From Streptomyces cellostaticus (GTDB lineage: Bacteria; Actinomycetota; Actinomycetes; Streptomycetales; Streptomycetaceae): DNA of 64,000 nt. Under the pieces are notes generated by a model. That model was not told the origin of the DNA. It saw only the letters and a list, made by a program, of their open reading frames with translations, and made no database searches. The stretch lies in assembly GCF_023630175.1 (NCBI RefSeq), contig NZ_JALLIN010000011.1, positions 93,710-157,709 on the forward strand. Direction: 5' to 3'. Positions within the stretch are counted from its first letter, which is position 1. The number at the start of each line of letters is the position of its first letter. A program made the translations under genes and the position numbers. This document shows, piece by piece, positions 34,375-43,347 of this stretch.

Positions 34375-35163
34375 ATGGAGCACCAGGTCTTCGTTCCGGT
34401 TCCGGTCGACCGGCTCAGGGAGGCGCTCGCCGAGCCCGCCCGGGTCGCCCGGGCGGTCCCCGGGCTCCAGCAGGACGCCGGTGCCGAACCCCTCTCGGGA
34501 CGGCTGAAACTGCGGGTCGGCGGACACTCCGTCACCTACCGCGGGGCGCTGCGCGTCTCGCCCCGCGAGGACGGCGGCTACGCCGTGGACGGCGAGGCCG
34601 CCGAGGCCCGCGGTACCGGCGCGGCCAAGGTCGCGCTCACGCTGCGCCTCGAGGGCACCGCCGACGGCACCACGGTCACGGTCGAGGGCACCGCGGAGGC
34701 GGACGGACGCATCGCCGAGCTGCCCGCGGACGCGGTGAGCTCCGCGGTGACCCGGCTGCTGAACCGCTTCGTGGAGAGCCTGGCCGCCAGCCCCGACAAC
34801 CCGGACCGGGGGCCCGGTCCCGAGTCCGCCTCGGTCTTCGGCACCGGGGCCCCGCAGCCCGCCCCGGACCCCTCCCCGGCGCCTTCTCCGGATCCCGCCG
34901 CGGACGACGCCACCGCGGACCTGCCGGCGGACCGCTTCGACGGCAGCGGCGCGCCGCCCGCCGAGGCCGCGCACGCGCGCCGCACGATGATCGGCCGCAG
35001 CGCGGAGGAGGTCGACCACGCGCCCCCGCGCGGCCGTTACGCCCCCGTGCCGGCCCCCCAGAGCGGCGCCGGCAATCAGATCCTGCGCTGGGCTGCGCCC
35101 GCGGCGGCCCTGGCCGTGGCCTCCGCGATCGTGGCGAGCCGCGCGCTGCGCCGCCGGCGCTAG
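34375..35163 (+). CDS. SRPBCC (CoxG-like) protein with C-terminal membrane anchor
   Basis: A 262-residue protein. Residues 1-145 match the CoxG/SRPBCC fold: 'HQVFVPVPVDRLREALAEPA', 'VARAVPGLQQD', 'LRLEGTADGTTVTVEGTAEA', 'AVTRLLNRFVESLA'. Residues ~150-225 are Pro/Ala-rich linker. Residues ~240-258 form a C-terminal transmembrane helix (ILRWAAPAAALAVASAIVAS) followed by RALRRRR. The protein is thus a cytosolic lipid- or ligand-binding domain tethered to the membrane. CoxG homologues bind quinone or assist CO dehydrogenase, but no such genes are here. ATG 34375. Confidence 0.8.
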   Translation: MEHQVFVPVPVDRLREALAEPARVARAVPGLQQDAGAEPLSGRLKLRVGGHSVTYRGALRVSPREDGGYAVDGEAAEARGTGAAKVALTLRLEGTADGTTVTVEGTAEADGRIAELPADAVSSAVTRLLNRFVESLAASPDNPDRGPGPESASVFGTGAPQPAPDPSPAPSPDPAADDATADLPADRFDGSGAPPAEAAHARRTMIGRSAEEVDHAPPRGRYAPVPAPQSGAGNQILRWAAPAAALAVASAIVASRALRRRR

Positions 35164-35208
35164 TGCGGTGACCGGACGCCCTCTTGATCGTCCCAGTAGG
35201 GTCGTCAC

Positions 35209-35997
35209 GTGAGTAACGAAGACATCACGCTGACCGCGGGCGACGCGGAAGTGAGCGTGCGGCCCGGCAACGGCGGCCGCATCGGTGGGCTCCGGATCGG
35301 CGGCGTCGAGCTGCTGCGCCAGGGCGAGCGCTACGGCTGCTTCCCGATGGCACCCTGGTGCGGCCGGATCCGTGAGGGCCGCTTCCTGGACGGCGCCACC
35401 GTCCGCCGGATGCCCCTCAACTCCCCGCCGCACGCGATCCACGGCACCGCGCGCGACGGCGCCTGGCGCACCGCCCGGGTGTCGGCGGACGAGGCCGTGC
35501 TCACGTACGACCTGACCGACCCCTGGCCGCACCGCGGCCGGGTCACCCAGGTGGTCGCGCTGACCGGGGACAGCCTGACCCTGACCATGTCCGTGGAGGC
35601 GTACGACGACTCCTTCCCGGCGCAGATCGGCTGGCACCCCTGGTTCAACCGCAGCCTCGGCGGCGCGGACGCGCGGCTCGACTTCAAGCCCGCCTGGCAG
35701 GAGGAGCGGGGCGCCGACCACCTGCCCACCGGCAACCGCGTCGACCCCGGGGCCGGTCCCTGGGACGACTGCTTCGGCATGCCCGGCGGCGTCGACGTCA
35801 CCCTCACCTGGCCCGGGCAGCTCGAACTGAAGGTGGCCAGCCGCGAGGAGTGGGTGGTCGTCTACGACGAGCAGGCCGAGGCCGTCTGCGTCGAGCCGCA
35901 GACCGGCCCGCCCAACGGCCTGAACACCCTCCCGCGCCTGGTCACCCCGCTGGAGCCGCTGGAGGCGACGACCACCTGGACCTGGCGGCGCCTCTAA
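35209..35997 (+). CDS. Aldose 1-epimerase-family protein
   Basis: A 262-residue galactose-mutarotase-like protein that interconverts sugar anomers or hexose-6-phosphate anomers. Signature parts: 'GGRIGGLRIGGVELLRQGER', 'FPMAPWCGRIREGRF', 'HAIHGTARDGAWRTARVSAD' (catalytic His region), 'QIGWHPWFNRSL' (second His), and the catalytic Glu region 'AVCVEPQTGPPNGLN'. Length is short, as in the YeaD/aldose epimerase branch. GTG 35209. It ends 10 bp before pyrE and is likely co-transcribed with it. Confidence 0.88.
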   Translation: MSNEDITLTAGDAEVSVRPGNGGRIGGLRIGGVELLRQGERYGCFPMAPWCGRIREGRFLDGATVRRMPLNSPPHAIHGTARDGAWRTARVSADEAVLTYDLTDPWPHRGRVTQVVALTGDSLTLTMSVEAYDDSFPAQIGWHPWFNRSLGGADARLDFKPAWQEERGADHLPTGNRVDPGAGPWDDCFGMPGGVDVTLTWPGQLELKVASREEWVVVYDEQAEAVCVEPQTGPPNGLNTLPRLVTPLEPLEATTTWTWRRL

Positions 35998-36007
35998 GCT
36001 GGGCGGC

Positions 36008-36559
36008 ATGACGGACGACGTACGCGGCGCGCTGCTGCAGCAGATCAAGGACAAGGCCGTGGTGCACGGCAAGGTGACCCTCTCCTCGGGTCTCGAGGCC
36101 GACTACTACGTCGACCTGCGCCGCATCACCCTCGACGGCGAGGCCGCCCCGCTGGTCGGGCAGGTGCTCCTGGACCTGACCGCGGACCTCCGGTTCGACG
36201 CGGTGGGCGGTCTCACGATGGGCGCCGACCCCGTCGCGGCCGCGATGCTGCACGCGGCCGCCGCGCGCGGCAGGCGGCTCGACGCGTTCGTCGTCCGCAA
36301 GGCGGCCAAGGCGCACGGCCTGCAGCGGCGCGTGGAGGGACCGGAGATCGCGGGCCGGCGTGTGCTCGTGGTGGAGGACACCTCCACCACCGGCGGCTCG
36401 CCGCTCGCCGCCGTGGAGGCGGTCCGCGAGGCGGGTGCCGAGGTCGTCGCGGTCGCGACCATCGTCGACCGGGCCACCGGCGCGGCGGAGAAGATCGAGG
36501 CCGGCGCGGGCGTTCCGTACCGTTTCGCCTTCTCGAAGGATGAACTGGGTCTGGACTGA
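36008..36559 (+). CDS. pyrE: Orotate phosphoribosyltransferase
   Basis: A 183-residue type I phosphoribosyltransferase that makes orotidine monophosphate from orotate and PRPP in pyrimidine synthesis. Visible motifs: 'KVTLSSGLEADYYVDLRRIT', 'VGGLTMGADPVAAAMLHAAA', 'DAFVVRKAAKAHGLQRRVEG' (catalytic Lys loop), and the PRPP loop 'VVEDTSTTGGSPLAAVEAVR' at residues ~121-140. The length and motifs fit PyrE closely. It follows the aldose epimerase gene by 10 bp and precedes fba. Confidence 0.93.
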   Translation: MTDDVRGALLQQIKDKAVVHGKVTLSSGLEADYYVDLRRITLDGEAAPLVGQVLLDLTADLRFDAVGGLTMGADPVAAAMLHAAAARGRRLDAFVVRKAAKAHGLQRRVEGPEIAGRRVLVVEDTSTTGGSPLAAVEAVREAGAEVVAVATIVDRATGAAEKIEAGAGVPYRFAFSKDELGLD

Positions 36560-36715
36560 CGGCCGGAATTGACCTGGACTTGCCCGTGGCTTGACCGGAG
36601 CGCCTGGCACCGGTTCATGTCTGGAAAGATGGGGACGACGATGACGTCACACCCAAGGTCTAGGTCAGGGCCGTAGTACGCAGAACCCCAACCCGCACAC
36701 TCCAAGGAGCGGACC

Positions 36716-37738
36716 ATGCCCATCGCAACCCCCGAGGTCTACAACGAGATGCTCGACCGGGCGAAGGCAGGCAAGTTCGCCTACCCGGCCATCAACGTCA
36801 CCTCGAGCCAGACCCTGAACGCCGCCCTGCGCGGTTTCGCGGAGGCGGAGAGCGACGGCATCGTCCAGATCTCCACGGGTGGCGCCGAGTTCCTGGGCGG
36901 CCAGTACAGCAAGGACATGGTGACCGGCGCCGTCGCGCTCGCCGAGTACGCGCACATCCTCGCCGAGAAGTACCCGGTCAACATCGCGCTGCACACCGAC
37001 CACTGCCCGAAGGACAAGCTCGACGGGTACGTGCGCCCGCTGCTGGCGCTCTCCCGCAAGCGCGTCGAGGCGGGCCTCAACCCGCTGTTCCAGTCGCACA
37101 TGTGGGACGGTTCCGCCGAGACCCTCGCCGACAACCTGGAGATCGCGCAGGAGCTGCTGGAGCAGGCCCGCGCCGCGAAGATCATCCTCGAGGTCGAGAT
37201 CACCCCGACCGGTGGCGAGGAGGACGGCGTCACCCACGAGATCAACGACTCCCTCTACACCACGGTCGAGGACGCGATCCGCACCGCCGAGGCCCTGGGC
37301 CTGGGCGAGAAGGGCCGCTACCTGCTGGCCGCCTCCTTCGGCAACGTGCACGGCGTCTACAAGCCGGGCAACGTCGTGCTCCGCCCCGAGCTGCTGAAGG
37401 AGCTGGCCGACGGCGTGTCCGCCAGGTTCGGCAAGGACGCCCCGTTCGACTTCGTCTTCCACGGCGGCTCCGGCTCCACGGAGCAGGAGATCCTCACCGC
37501 GCTGGAGAACGGCGTCGTGAAGATGAACATCGACACGGACACCCAGTACGCCTTCACCCGGCCGGTCGCCGACCACATGTTCAGGAACTACGACGGCGTC
37601 CTGAAGGTCGACGGCGAGGTCGGCAACAAGAAGACCTACGACCCGCGTACCTGGGGCAAGCTCGCGGAGGCCAGCATGGCCGCGCGCGTGGTCGAGGCCA
37701 CGCAGAACCTGCGCTCGGCGGGCAACAAGATCAAGTAA
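36716..37738 (+). CDS. fba: Class II fructose-bisphosphate aldolase
   Basis: A 340-residue zinc-dependent aldolase of glycolysis and gluconeogenesis. The zinc/substrate motif HTDHC is at residues 93-97, followed by 'FQSHMWDGSAETLADNLEIA', 'HEINDSLYTTVEDAIRTAEA', 'FGNVHGVYKPGNVVLRPELL', 'FVFHGGSGSTEQEI' (phosphate-binding loop) and 'GVVKMNIDTDTQYAFTRPV'. AAGGAG lies 8 nt before ATG 36716. Codon use is that of a highly expressed gene. A 30-bp perfect palindrome follows as terminator. Confidence 0.97.
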   Translation: MPIATPEVYNEMLDRAKAGKFAYPAINVTSSQTLNAALRGFAEAESDGIVQISTGGAEFLGGQYSKDMVTGAVALAEYAHILAEKYPVNIALHTDHCPKDKLDGYVRPLLALSRKRVEAGLNPLFQSHMWDGSAETLADNLEIAQELLEQARAAKIILEVEITPTGGEEDGVTHEINDSLYTTVEDAIRTAEALGLGEKGRYLLAASFGNVHGVYKPGNVVLRPELLKELADGVSARFGKDAPFDFVFHGGSGSTEQEILTALENGVVKMNIDTDTQYAFTRPVADHMFRNYDGVLKVDGEVGNKKTYDPRTWGKLAEASMAARVVEATQNLRSAGNKIK

Positions 37739-37772
37739 GTCGCGTACGGCCACGTCGCGTACGGCGGCCCGG

Positions 37773-37802
37773 GCGGGCCCGGTGCCTAGGCACCGGGCCC
37801 GC
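37773..37802. terminator. fba terminator palindrome
   Basis: A perfect 30-bp palindrome centred on CCTAGG (arms GCGGGCCCGGTGC), ~35 bp after the fba stop and just before the efflux gene. It is preceded by a repeated CGTACGGC motif. Confidence 0.8.
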
Positions 37803-37816
37803 TGTATACCTGGAAC

Positions 37817-39271
37817 ATGCCCGATGTCCGGCTGGGCTCGTCCCAGGGCAAGTGGATCCTGCTCACCACGGTGCTCGGCTCCAGCATGGCGATGCTGGAC
37901 TCCACCGTGGTCAACGTGGCGCTGCCGACCATCGGCCGCGACCTCGACGCCGGCCTCGCCGCCCTGCAGTGGACGGTCAACGCGTACATGGTCACGCTGG
38001 CCGGCCTGATCCTGCTCGGCGGCTCCCTGGGGGACCGCTACGGCCGGCGGCGGGTCTTCGTGCTGGGTGTGGTCTGGTTCGCGGCCGCCTCCCTGCTCTG
38101 CGGCCTCGCCCCCGACCCGGTGGTGCTGATCGCCGCCCGCGCCCTGCAGGGTATCGGCGGCGCCCTGCTCACCCCCGGCTCCCTCGCCCTCATTCAGGCC
38201 TCCTTCCACCCCGACGACCGCAGCCGGGCGGTCGGTCTGTGGTCCGGCTTCGGCGGGGTCGGCGCGGCCGTCGGCCCGTTCCTGGGCGGCTGGCTGGTGG
38301 ACGGCCCCGGCTGGCGCTGGGTGTTCCTGCTCAACGTGCCGATCGCCCTGCTGTGCGCGCCGATCGCCGTGCGGCACGTACCGGAGTCCGCCGCCGGCCC
38401 CGGCAAGGGCCGCTTCGACGTCCTCGGCGCCGGCCTCGGGGCCCTCGCCCTGGCCCTGCTGACGTACGCCCTGATCGAGGCGGGCGGCGGCGGGTGGGGG
38501 GCGGCGGTCAGCGCGGTCCTCGGCCTGGCCGCGGCGGCGGCCTTCGTGTACGCCGAGAAGCACCGCGCGGACCCGATGCTCCCGCCCTCCATCTTCGCCT
38601 CGCGCCGGTTCACGGCCGTCAACCTGGTCACGCTGTGCGTGTACGCGGCCTTCGGCGGCTTCTTCTTCCTGACCGCGCTCCAGCTCCAGGTGGTGTCGGG
38701 CTACTCGCCCCTCCAGGCGGGCACGGCCCTGCTGCCGACCACGGTCCTGATGCTGCTGTTCTCGGCCCGCTCGGGCGCCCTGGCCGACCGCACCGGTCCG
38801 CGGCTGCCGCTCACCGTGGGACCCCTGCTGTGCGCGGCGGCGATGCTGCTGATGCTGCGGGTGGGGGTGGACGCGGACTACCCGACCGACGTCCTGCCCG
38901 CGCTGCTCGTGATGGGCGCCGGCATGGTCATCCTGGTCGCCCCGCTGACCGCCACCGTGCTCGCCTCCGTCGACACCGCCCGGGCGGGCCTGGCCAGCGG
39001 CATCAACAACGCGGCGGCCCGGGCGGCGGGACTGGTCGCGGTGGCCGCGCTGCCGCTGCTGACGGGTATGGGGCCGGAGGCGTACCGGTCCCCGGTGGCC
39101 TTCGACGCCGCGTTCTCCCGGGCGATGCCGATCTGCGCGGGGGTGCTGGTGCTGGGGGCGGTGCTGGCCTTCACTCTGATCCGGCGCCCGCCCGCCGGCT
39201 GCCGCCACCCGGAGTGCAGGACCTTCTGCGGTGTCGCGGCTCCGCCGCTGGAGGCCGAGCGCCGGACGTAG
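37817..39271 (+). CDS. MFS drug efflux transporter, DHA2 (14-TM) family
   Basis: A 484-residue proton-driven multidrug exporter. It starts 'GKWILLTTVLGSSMAMLDST' and 'VVNVALPTIGRDLDAGLAAL', the DHA2 motif D1 region. It has 'LGGSLGDRYGRRRVFVLGVV' (motif A, G-D-x-x-G-R-R), 'LLTPGSLALIQASFHPDDRS', 'GFGGVGAAVGPFLGGWLVDG' (motif C, G-P-x-L-G-G) and about 14 hydrophobic segments. The C-terminus is cytosolic, Cys-containing and polar (GCRHPECRTFCGVAAPP). ATG 37817. The substrate is unknown and no regulator is adjacent. Confidence 0.92.
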   Translation: MPDVRLGSSQGKWILLTTVLGSSMAMLDSTVVNVALPTIGRDLDAGLAALQWTVNAYMVTLAGLILLGGSLGDRYGRRRVFVLGVVWFAAASLLCGLAPDPVVLIAARALQGIGGALLTPGSLALIQASFHPDDRSRAVGLWSGFGGVGAAVGPFLGGWLVDGPGWRWVFLLNVPIALLCAPIAVRHVPESAAGPGKGRFDVLGAGLGALALALLTYALIEAGGGGWGAAVSAVLGLAAAAAFVYAEKHRADPMLPPSIFASRRFTAVNLVTLCVYAAFGGFFFLTALQLQVVSGYSPLQAGTALLPTTVLMLLFSARSGALADRTGPRLPLTVGPLLCAAAMLLMLRVGVDADYPTDVLPALLVMGAGMVILVAPLTATVLASVDTARAGLASGINNAAARAAGLVAVAALPLLTGMGPEAYRSPVAFDAAFSRAMPICAGVLVLGAVLAFTLIRRPPAGCRHPECRTFCGVAAPPLEAERRT

Positions 39272-39459
39272 CCGCGGGCACGGGGATCCCCGGTCGTGCT
39301 TCGCCCGCGGGGCTTGGGGGAGGGGTTGGTCGCGCGCTTCCCCGCGCCCCTTTCAGGCACCGGGGCCGCCCAGCCGCGGGCAGGGCGCCGCTCGGGGCGG
39401 CGCGGGTGGGCGCGGCGGCACCCCGCGAGCGCGGGCGAGCGGAACGCCCCTCCGCCCGA

Positions 39460-39555
39460 GCACCGGCGCCGGGCACCTCGGAGGCGCGGGGCCCCGACGC
39501 ACCGGCGCCCGGCACCTCGGAGGCGCGGGCCCCCGACGCACCGGCGCCGGGCACC
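39460..39555. repeat. 39-bp direct tandem repeat, ~2.5 copies
   Basis: Units start at 39460, 39499 and 39538 (partial), each beginning GCACCGGCGCCGGGCACC. Units 1 and 2 differ at only two or three positions. The 346-bp gap 39272-39617 otherwise holds GC-rich sequence with no gene. The unit is 13 codons long, so it would read as a 13-residue repeat, but the frame is not connected to the efflux gene. Confidence 0.85.
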
Positions 39556-39617
39556 GGTGAGCGCAGGACACCCGGCACGACTCCGCCGCGGCCGGGCACG
39601 TGCGCCAGACTGGAGCC

Positions 39618-40031
39618 ATGACGATTCATGAAAACCTCCTCGGCGGCCCGCCCCCCACCCACCTCCCCGACGACCCGGAGCCCCGCGAACTCCTCGCGGG
39701 CGGCACCGCCCCCGCGGACGTCGCCGCCAAGTACCCCACCTCCTCCCTCGCCTGGGCCCAGCTCGCCGACGAGGCGTTCGAGCGGGGCGCGGTCGTGGAG
39801 TCGTACGCCTACGCCCGGACCGGCTACCACCGCGGTCTGGACGCCCTGCGCCGCAACGGCTGGAAGGGCCACGGCCCGGTGCCGTGGGAGCACGAGCCCA
39901 ACCGCGGCTTCCTGCGCGCCCTGCACGGCCTCGCCCGCGCCGCCCAGGCGATCGGCGAGCAGGAGGAGTACGAGCGCTGCGCCCAGTTCCTGAAGGACTC
40001 CTCGCCCACGGCGGCCCAGACCCTCGGCTGA
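39618..40031 (+). CDS. DUF3151-family protein
   Basis: A 137-residue cytosolic actinobacterial protein: 'IHENLLGGPPPTHLPDDPEP', 'VAAKYPTSSLAWAQLADEAF', 'SYAYARTGYHRGLDALRRNG', 'WKGHGPVPWEHEPNRGFLRA', 'EEYERCAQFLKDSSPTA'. This is the whole DUF3151 domain, of TPR-like helical character. Its function is unknown. It is ~170 bp upstream of the tryptophan dioxygenase gene. Confidence 0.88.
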   Translation: MTIHENLLGGPPPTHLPDDPEPRELLAGGTAPADVAAKYPTSSLAWAQLADEAFERGAVVESYAYARTGYHRGLDALRRNGWKGHGPVPWEHEPNRGFLRALHGLARAAQAIGEQEEYERCAQFLKDSSPTAAQTLG

Positions 40032-40202
40032 CCGGCCCGACCGGCCGGACAGCACCCGCGGAGTCACCTGTGTGGCCCGTCTGGCAGCAGGCGGGCCTTG
40101 CCGTGACCGGAGTGATTGCGGAGGATGCGGGTGGGGACCGGGGCCCCCGTGCCGGCATCGGCAGGGGCGGACCGCCACCCGGAGCAACAACAGGAGACAG
40201 CG

Positions 40203-41051
40203 ATGTCGCAACAGGCTCGCCCCCCTCACGAGGCCGCTGAGCCCGAGACCCCGCATCTCGACTTCGCGGGTACGACGCCCTACGAGGACTACGTCCGGGC
40301 GGACGTGCTCACCCACCTCCAGCACACCCTCTCCGACGACCCCGGAGAGATGGTGTTCCTGGTGACGACCCAGGTCATGGAGCTGTGGTTCACCGTCGTC
40401 GTGCACGAGTGGGAGACCGCCGCGGCGGCCCTGCGCCAGGACGACGTGCCGACCGCGATCGCCGCGCTGAAGCGCTCCGTACGCGAACTGGAGGCGCTGA
40501 ACGCCTCCTGGAGGCCGCTCGGCCAGCTCACCCCGGCGCAGTTCAACTCGTACCGTGCCGCCCTTGGCGAGGGCTCCGGATTCCAGTCGGCGATGTACCG
40601 CCGACTGGAGTTCCTGCTCGGGGAGAAGTCCGCGTCGATGCTGGTCCCGCACCGCGGCGCCCCCCGCGCGCACGCGGAACTCGAGAAGGCCCTGCACGAA
40701 CCGAGCCTGTACGACGAGGCCCTGCGCCTCCTCGCCCGGCGCGGCCACGCGATCCCCGCCTCGGTGCTGAACCGGGACGTCTCCCGGCGCTACGAGCACT
40801 CGGACGCCGTCGAGTCCGCCTGGGCCGCGGTCTACTCCGGCGACCAGGACGGCGAACTCGTCCGTCTCGGCGAGGCCCTGTCGGACGTCGCCGAACTGGT
40901 CTGGCGCTGGCGCAACGACCACCTGGTCGCCACCCGCCGCGCGATGGGGGCGAAGGCCGGCACGGGCGGCTCCGCGGGCGTGGCCTGGCTGGAGAAGCGC
41001 GCCCGCAAGAACGTGTTCCCCGAGCTGTGGACGGCGAGGTCCCATGTCTGA
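40203..41051 (+). CDS. kynA: Tryptophan 2,3-dioxygenase
   Basis: A 282-residue heme enzyme that opens the indole ring of L-tryptophan to N-formylkynurenine. Motifs: 'LDFAGTTPYEDYVRADVLTH', 'EMVFLVTTQVMELWFTVVVH' (active-site region), 'ALNASWRPLGQLTPAQFNSY', 'GFQSAMYRRLEFLLGEK' (heme pocket Arg), 'VWRWRNDHLVATRRAMG' with the heme-ligand His, and the C-terminal 'GVAWLEKRARKNVFPELW'. ATG 40203. It overlaps the kynureninase gene by 8 bp, so the two form an operon with the formamidase-like gene downstream. Confidence 0.95.
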   Translation: MSQQARPPHEAAEPETPHLDFAGTTPYEDYVRADVLTHLQHTLSDDPGEMVFLVTTQVMELWFTVVVHEWETAAAALRQDDVPTAIAALKRSVRELEALNASWRPLGQLTPAQFNSYRAALGEGSGFQSAMYRRLEFLLGEKSASMLVPHRGAPRAHAELEKALHEPSLYDEALRLLARRGHAIPASVLNRDVSRRYEHSDAVESAWAAVYSGDQDGELVRLGEALSDVAELVWRWRNDHLVATRRAMGAKAGTGGSAGVAWLEKRARKNVFPELWTARSHV

Positions 41052-42246
41052 GCGTCCCGAACTCGCCCTGCGCGCGAAGGAACTGGACGCGGCCGACGAA
41101 CTGGCCCCGCTGCGTGGGCGCTTCGTGCTGGACGACGTGGTCTATCTCGACGGCAACTCCCTCGGCGCCCTGCCCGTGAACGTCCCGGACCGGGTCGCGG
41201 ACGTGGTCCGCAGGCAGTGGGGCGAGCGGCGCATCCGCTCCTGGGAGGAAGGCGGCTGGTGGACGGCCCCGGAGCGGATCGGGGAGCGGATCGCCCCGCT
41301 CGTCGGCGCGGCTCCGGGCCAGATCGTGGTGGGCGACTCCACCAGCGTCAACGTCTTCAAGGCGGTCGTGGCGGCGGTCCGAATGGCGGACGCCGGCCGC
41401 GACGAACTCCTCGTCGACGCGACCACGTTCCCCACGGACGGCTACATCGCCGAGTCGGCGGCCCGGATGACCGGCCGCACCGTGCGCGCGGTGACCCCGG
41501 CGGAGCTGCCCGCCGCGCTGAGCGACCGCACCGCCGCGGTCCTGCTCAACCACGTCGACTACCGCACCGGCCGGCTGCACGACCTGCCCGGCCTGACCGC
41601 CGCGGTCCACGCGTCGGGCGCCCTCGCCGTCTGGGACCTGTGCCACAGCGCGGGCGCGCTGCCGGTGGGCCTGGACGAACACGGGGTCGACCTGGCGGTC
41701 GGCTGCACCTACAAGTACCTGAACGGCGGCCCCGGTTCGCCCGCGTACCTGTACGTGCGCCGGGAGCTCCAGCACCGCTTCGACTCACCCCTGCCCGGCT
41801 GGACCTCACACGCCGAACCCTTCGCCATGAGCGCGTCCTTCGCTCCGGCGCCGGGCGCCACGCGCGGCCGGGTCGGCACTCCGGACATCCTCTCCATGCT
41901 GGCCCTGGAGGCCGCCCTCGAGGTGTGGGACGGGGTTCGGGTCGACGCGGTCCGCGCCAAGTCCCTGGCGCTGACGGACTTCTTCCTGGAGTGCGTCACC
42001 GCGTACACCGAGGCCGGGAGGGTCGAGTGCGTGACCCCCGGGCCGCACGCGGAGCGGGGCAGCCAGATCGCCCTGCGCTGCCCCGACGCGGGCGAGGTGA
42101 TGGAGCGGCTGATCGAGCGGGGCGTGGTGGGCGACTTCCGCCACCCCGACGTCCTCCGCTTCGGTTTCACCCCGCTGTACGTGGGCTTCGCGGACGCGGA
42201 ACGCGCGGCGCGGGTACTGGGAGAACTGCTGGCCCGGACCGGGTGA
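41044..42246 (+). CDS. kynU: Kynureninase
   Basis: A 400-residue PLP enzyme that cleaves kynurenine to anthranilate and alanine. Seen: 'YLDGNSLGALPVNVPDRVAD', 'QIVVGDSTSVNVFKAVVAAV', 'VLLNHVDYRTGRLHDLPGLT', 'VWDLCHSAGALPVGLDEHGV', and 'LAVGCTYKYLNGGPGSPAYL' containing the PLP lysine (the second Lys-free position is Y-K-Y-L-N-G-G). C-terminal 'VVGDFRHPDVLRFGFTPLYV' binds the substrate carboxylate. ATG 41044 sits within the dioxygenase stop region. A hairpin terminator follows. Confidence 0.96.
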   Translation: MSERPELALRAKELDAADELAPLRGRFVLDDVVYLDGNSLGALPVNVPDRVADVVRRQWGERRIRSWEEGGWWTAPERIGERIAPLVGAAPGQIVVGDSTSVNVFKAVVAAVRMADAGRDELLVDATTFPTDGYIAESAARMTGRTVRAVTPAELPAALSDRTAAVLLNHVDYRTGRLHDLPGLTAAVHASGALAVWDLCHSAGALPVGLDEHGVDLAVGCTYKYLNGGPGSPAYLYVRRELQHRFDSPLPGWTSHAEPFAMSASFAPAPGATRGRVGTPDILSMLALEAALEVWDGVRVDAVRAKSLALTDFFLECVTAYTEAGRVECVTPGPHAERGSQIALRCPDAGEVMERLIERGVVGDFRHPDVLRFGFTPLYVGFADAERAARVLGELLARTG

Positions 42247-42258
42247 CAGCGTGACACC

Positions 42259-42291
42259 GCGGGGTGCCGCCGATCCGCGGCGGCACCCCGC
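42259..42291 (+). terminator. Terminator after kynureninase
   Basis: GCGGGGTGCCGCC (42259-42271) pairs perfectly with 42279-42291 across a 7-nt loop, 12 bp after the kynU stop. It would separate the downstream hydrolase gene, at least partly, from the operon. Confidence 0.75.
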
Positions 42292-42441
42292 CGGCCGGCC
42301 CCGGTCCCGGTCATCCTGCCTGACATCCCCGTGTCCGCCCACGTCACCCGCCTGATACCGTCCCGGCCAACGGCCGCCGATGCGTACCGACCCGTACCCG
42401 CCGGGCCCGCCGATCCCATTCCGCCGCTGAGAGGTTGGAGC

Positions 42442-43347
42442 ATGCCGGACGACGCCGCAGCAGCCCGCGCCGCCGCCGAAGAGGAGTCGGCCTTCTCGCA
42501 CCCCGAGGTCGACCCCGACGCGACCGCCGCGTACGGCGACCATCCCGACCAGGTGATCGACTTCTACGCCCCGCGGACCGGCACCTCCGGCGCACCCCTG
42601 GTCGTCGTCCTGCACGGCGGAGCCTGGCGCGCCCGCTACGACCGCCGCCACGTCACCCCGTTCGCGGACCACCTGGCCCGCGCCGGCTTCGCCGTGGCCA
42701 ACGTCGAGTACCGGCGCGGCGGTGAGCCCCTGATCCCGGCGCAGAGCCAGGGCGCCGGACCCGCCACCGAGGCCGCGACCCCGCCGGCCGGCCGCTGGCC
42801 CGACACCTTCGACGACGTCGCCGCCGCCCTGGACGCCCTGCCGGGCCTGGTCCGCGAGGCGCTCCCGCGGGCCGACCCGCGCCGCACCGTCCTGACCGGG
42901 CACTCGGCGGGCGGCCATCTCGCCCTGTGGGCCGCGGCCCGTCATGTCCTGCCCGCCGGCGCCCCCTGGCGCACCGAGGGCCCCGCCCCGCTGCGCGGCG
43001 TGGTGGCCCTCGCCCCGATCGCCGACTTCGACGTGGCGGAGAAGCTGGACGTCTGCGGCAACGCCTCCCTGCAACTCCTCGGCGGCCACGACCACTTCGC
43101 CGAGCGCCGGCCCTGCGCCGACCCCGTGCTGCTCCTGCCGAACGGCATCGCCACGACGCTGGTCCAGGGCCGTACCGACCTGGTGGTGCCGCAGCCGGTG
43201 GCCGAGTCGTACGTGGACGCCGCCGAGAAGGCGGGTGAGCTGGTGGGCCTGACCCTGCTGCCGGACGTCGGGCACTTCCCGCTGATCGACCCGGCGACGG
43301 ACGCCTGCGCGGTGGTGGTCGAGGAGATCGCCCAACTGGCCTGGTGA
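42442..43347 (+). CDS. Alpha/beta hydrolase, probable kynurenine formamidase
   Basis: A ~301-residue alpha/beta hydrolase. The oxyanion motif HGGAW ('VVVLHGGAWRARYDRRH') is of the HGGxW type found in yeast-type kynurenine formamidases. The nucleophile elbow is 'LTGHSAGGHLALW' (G-H-S-A-G), and 'LPDVGHFPLIDP' supplies the catalytic His. It lies just downstream of tryptophan dioxygenase and kynureninase, whose intermediate needs exactly this deformylation. Function is thus assigned from motif plus context. ATG 42442 has GAGAGGTTGGAG upstream; an earlier in-frame ATG (42331) would add ~37 low-complexity residues. Confidence 0.82.
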   Translation: MPDDAAAARAAAEEESAFSHPEVDPDATAAYGDHPDQVIDFYAPRTGTSGAPLVVVLHGGAWRARYDRRHVTPFADHLARAGFAVANVEYRRGGEPLIPAQSQGAGPATEAATPPAGRWPDTFDDVAAALDALPGLVREALPRADPRRTVLTGHSAGGHLALWAAARHVLPAGAPWRTEGPAPLRGVVALAPIADFDVAEKLDVCGNASLQLLGGHDHFAERRPCADPVLLLPNGIATTLVQGRTDLVVPQPVAESYVDAAEKAGELVGLTLLPDVGHFPLIDPATDACAVVVEEIAQLAW

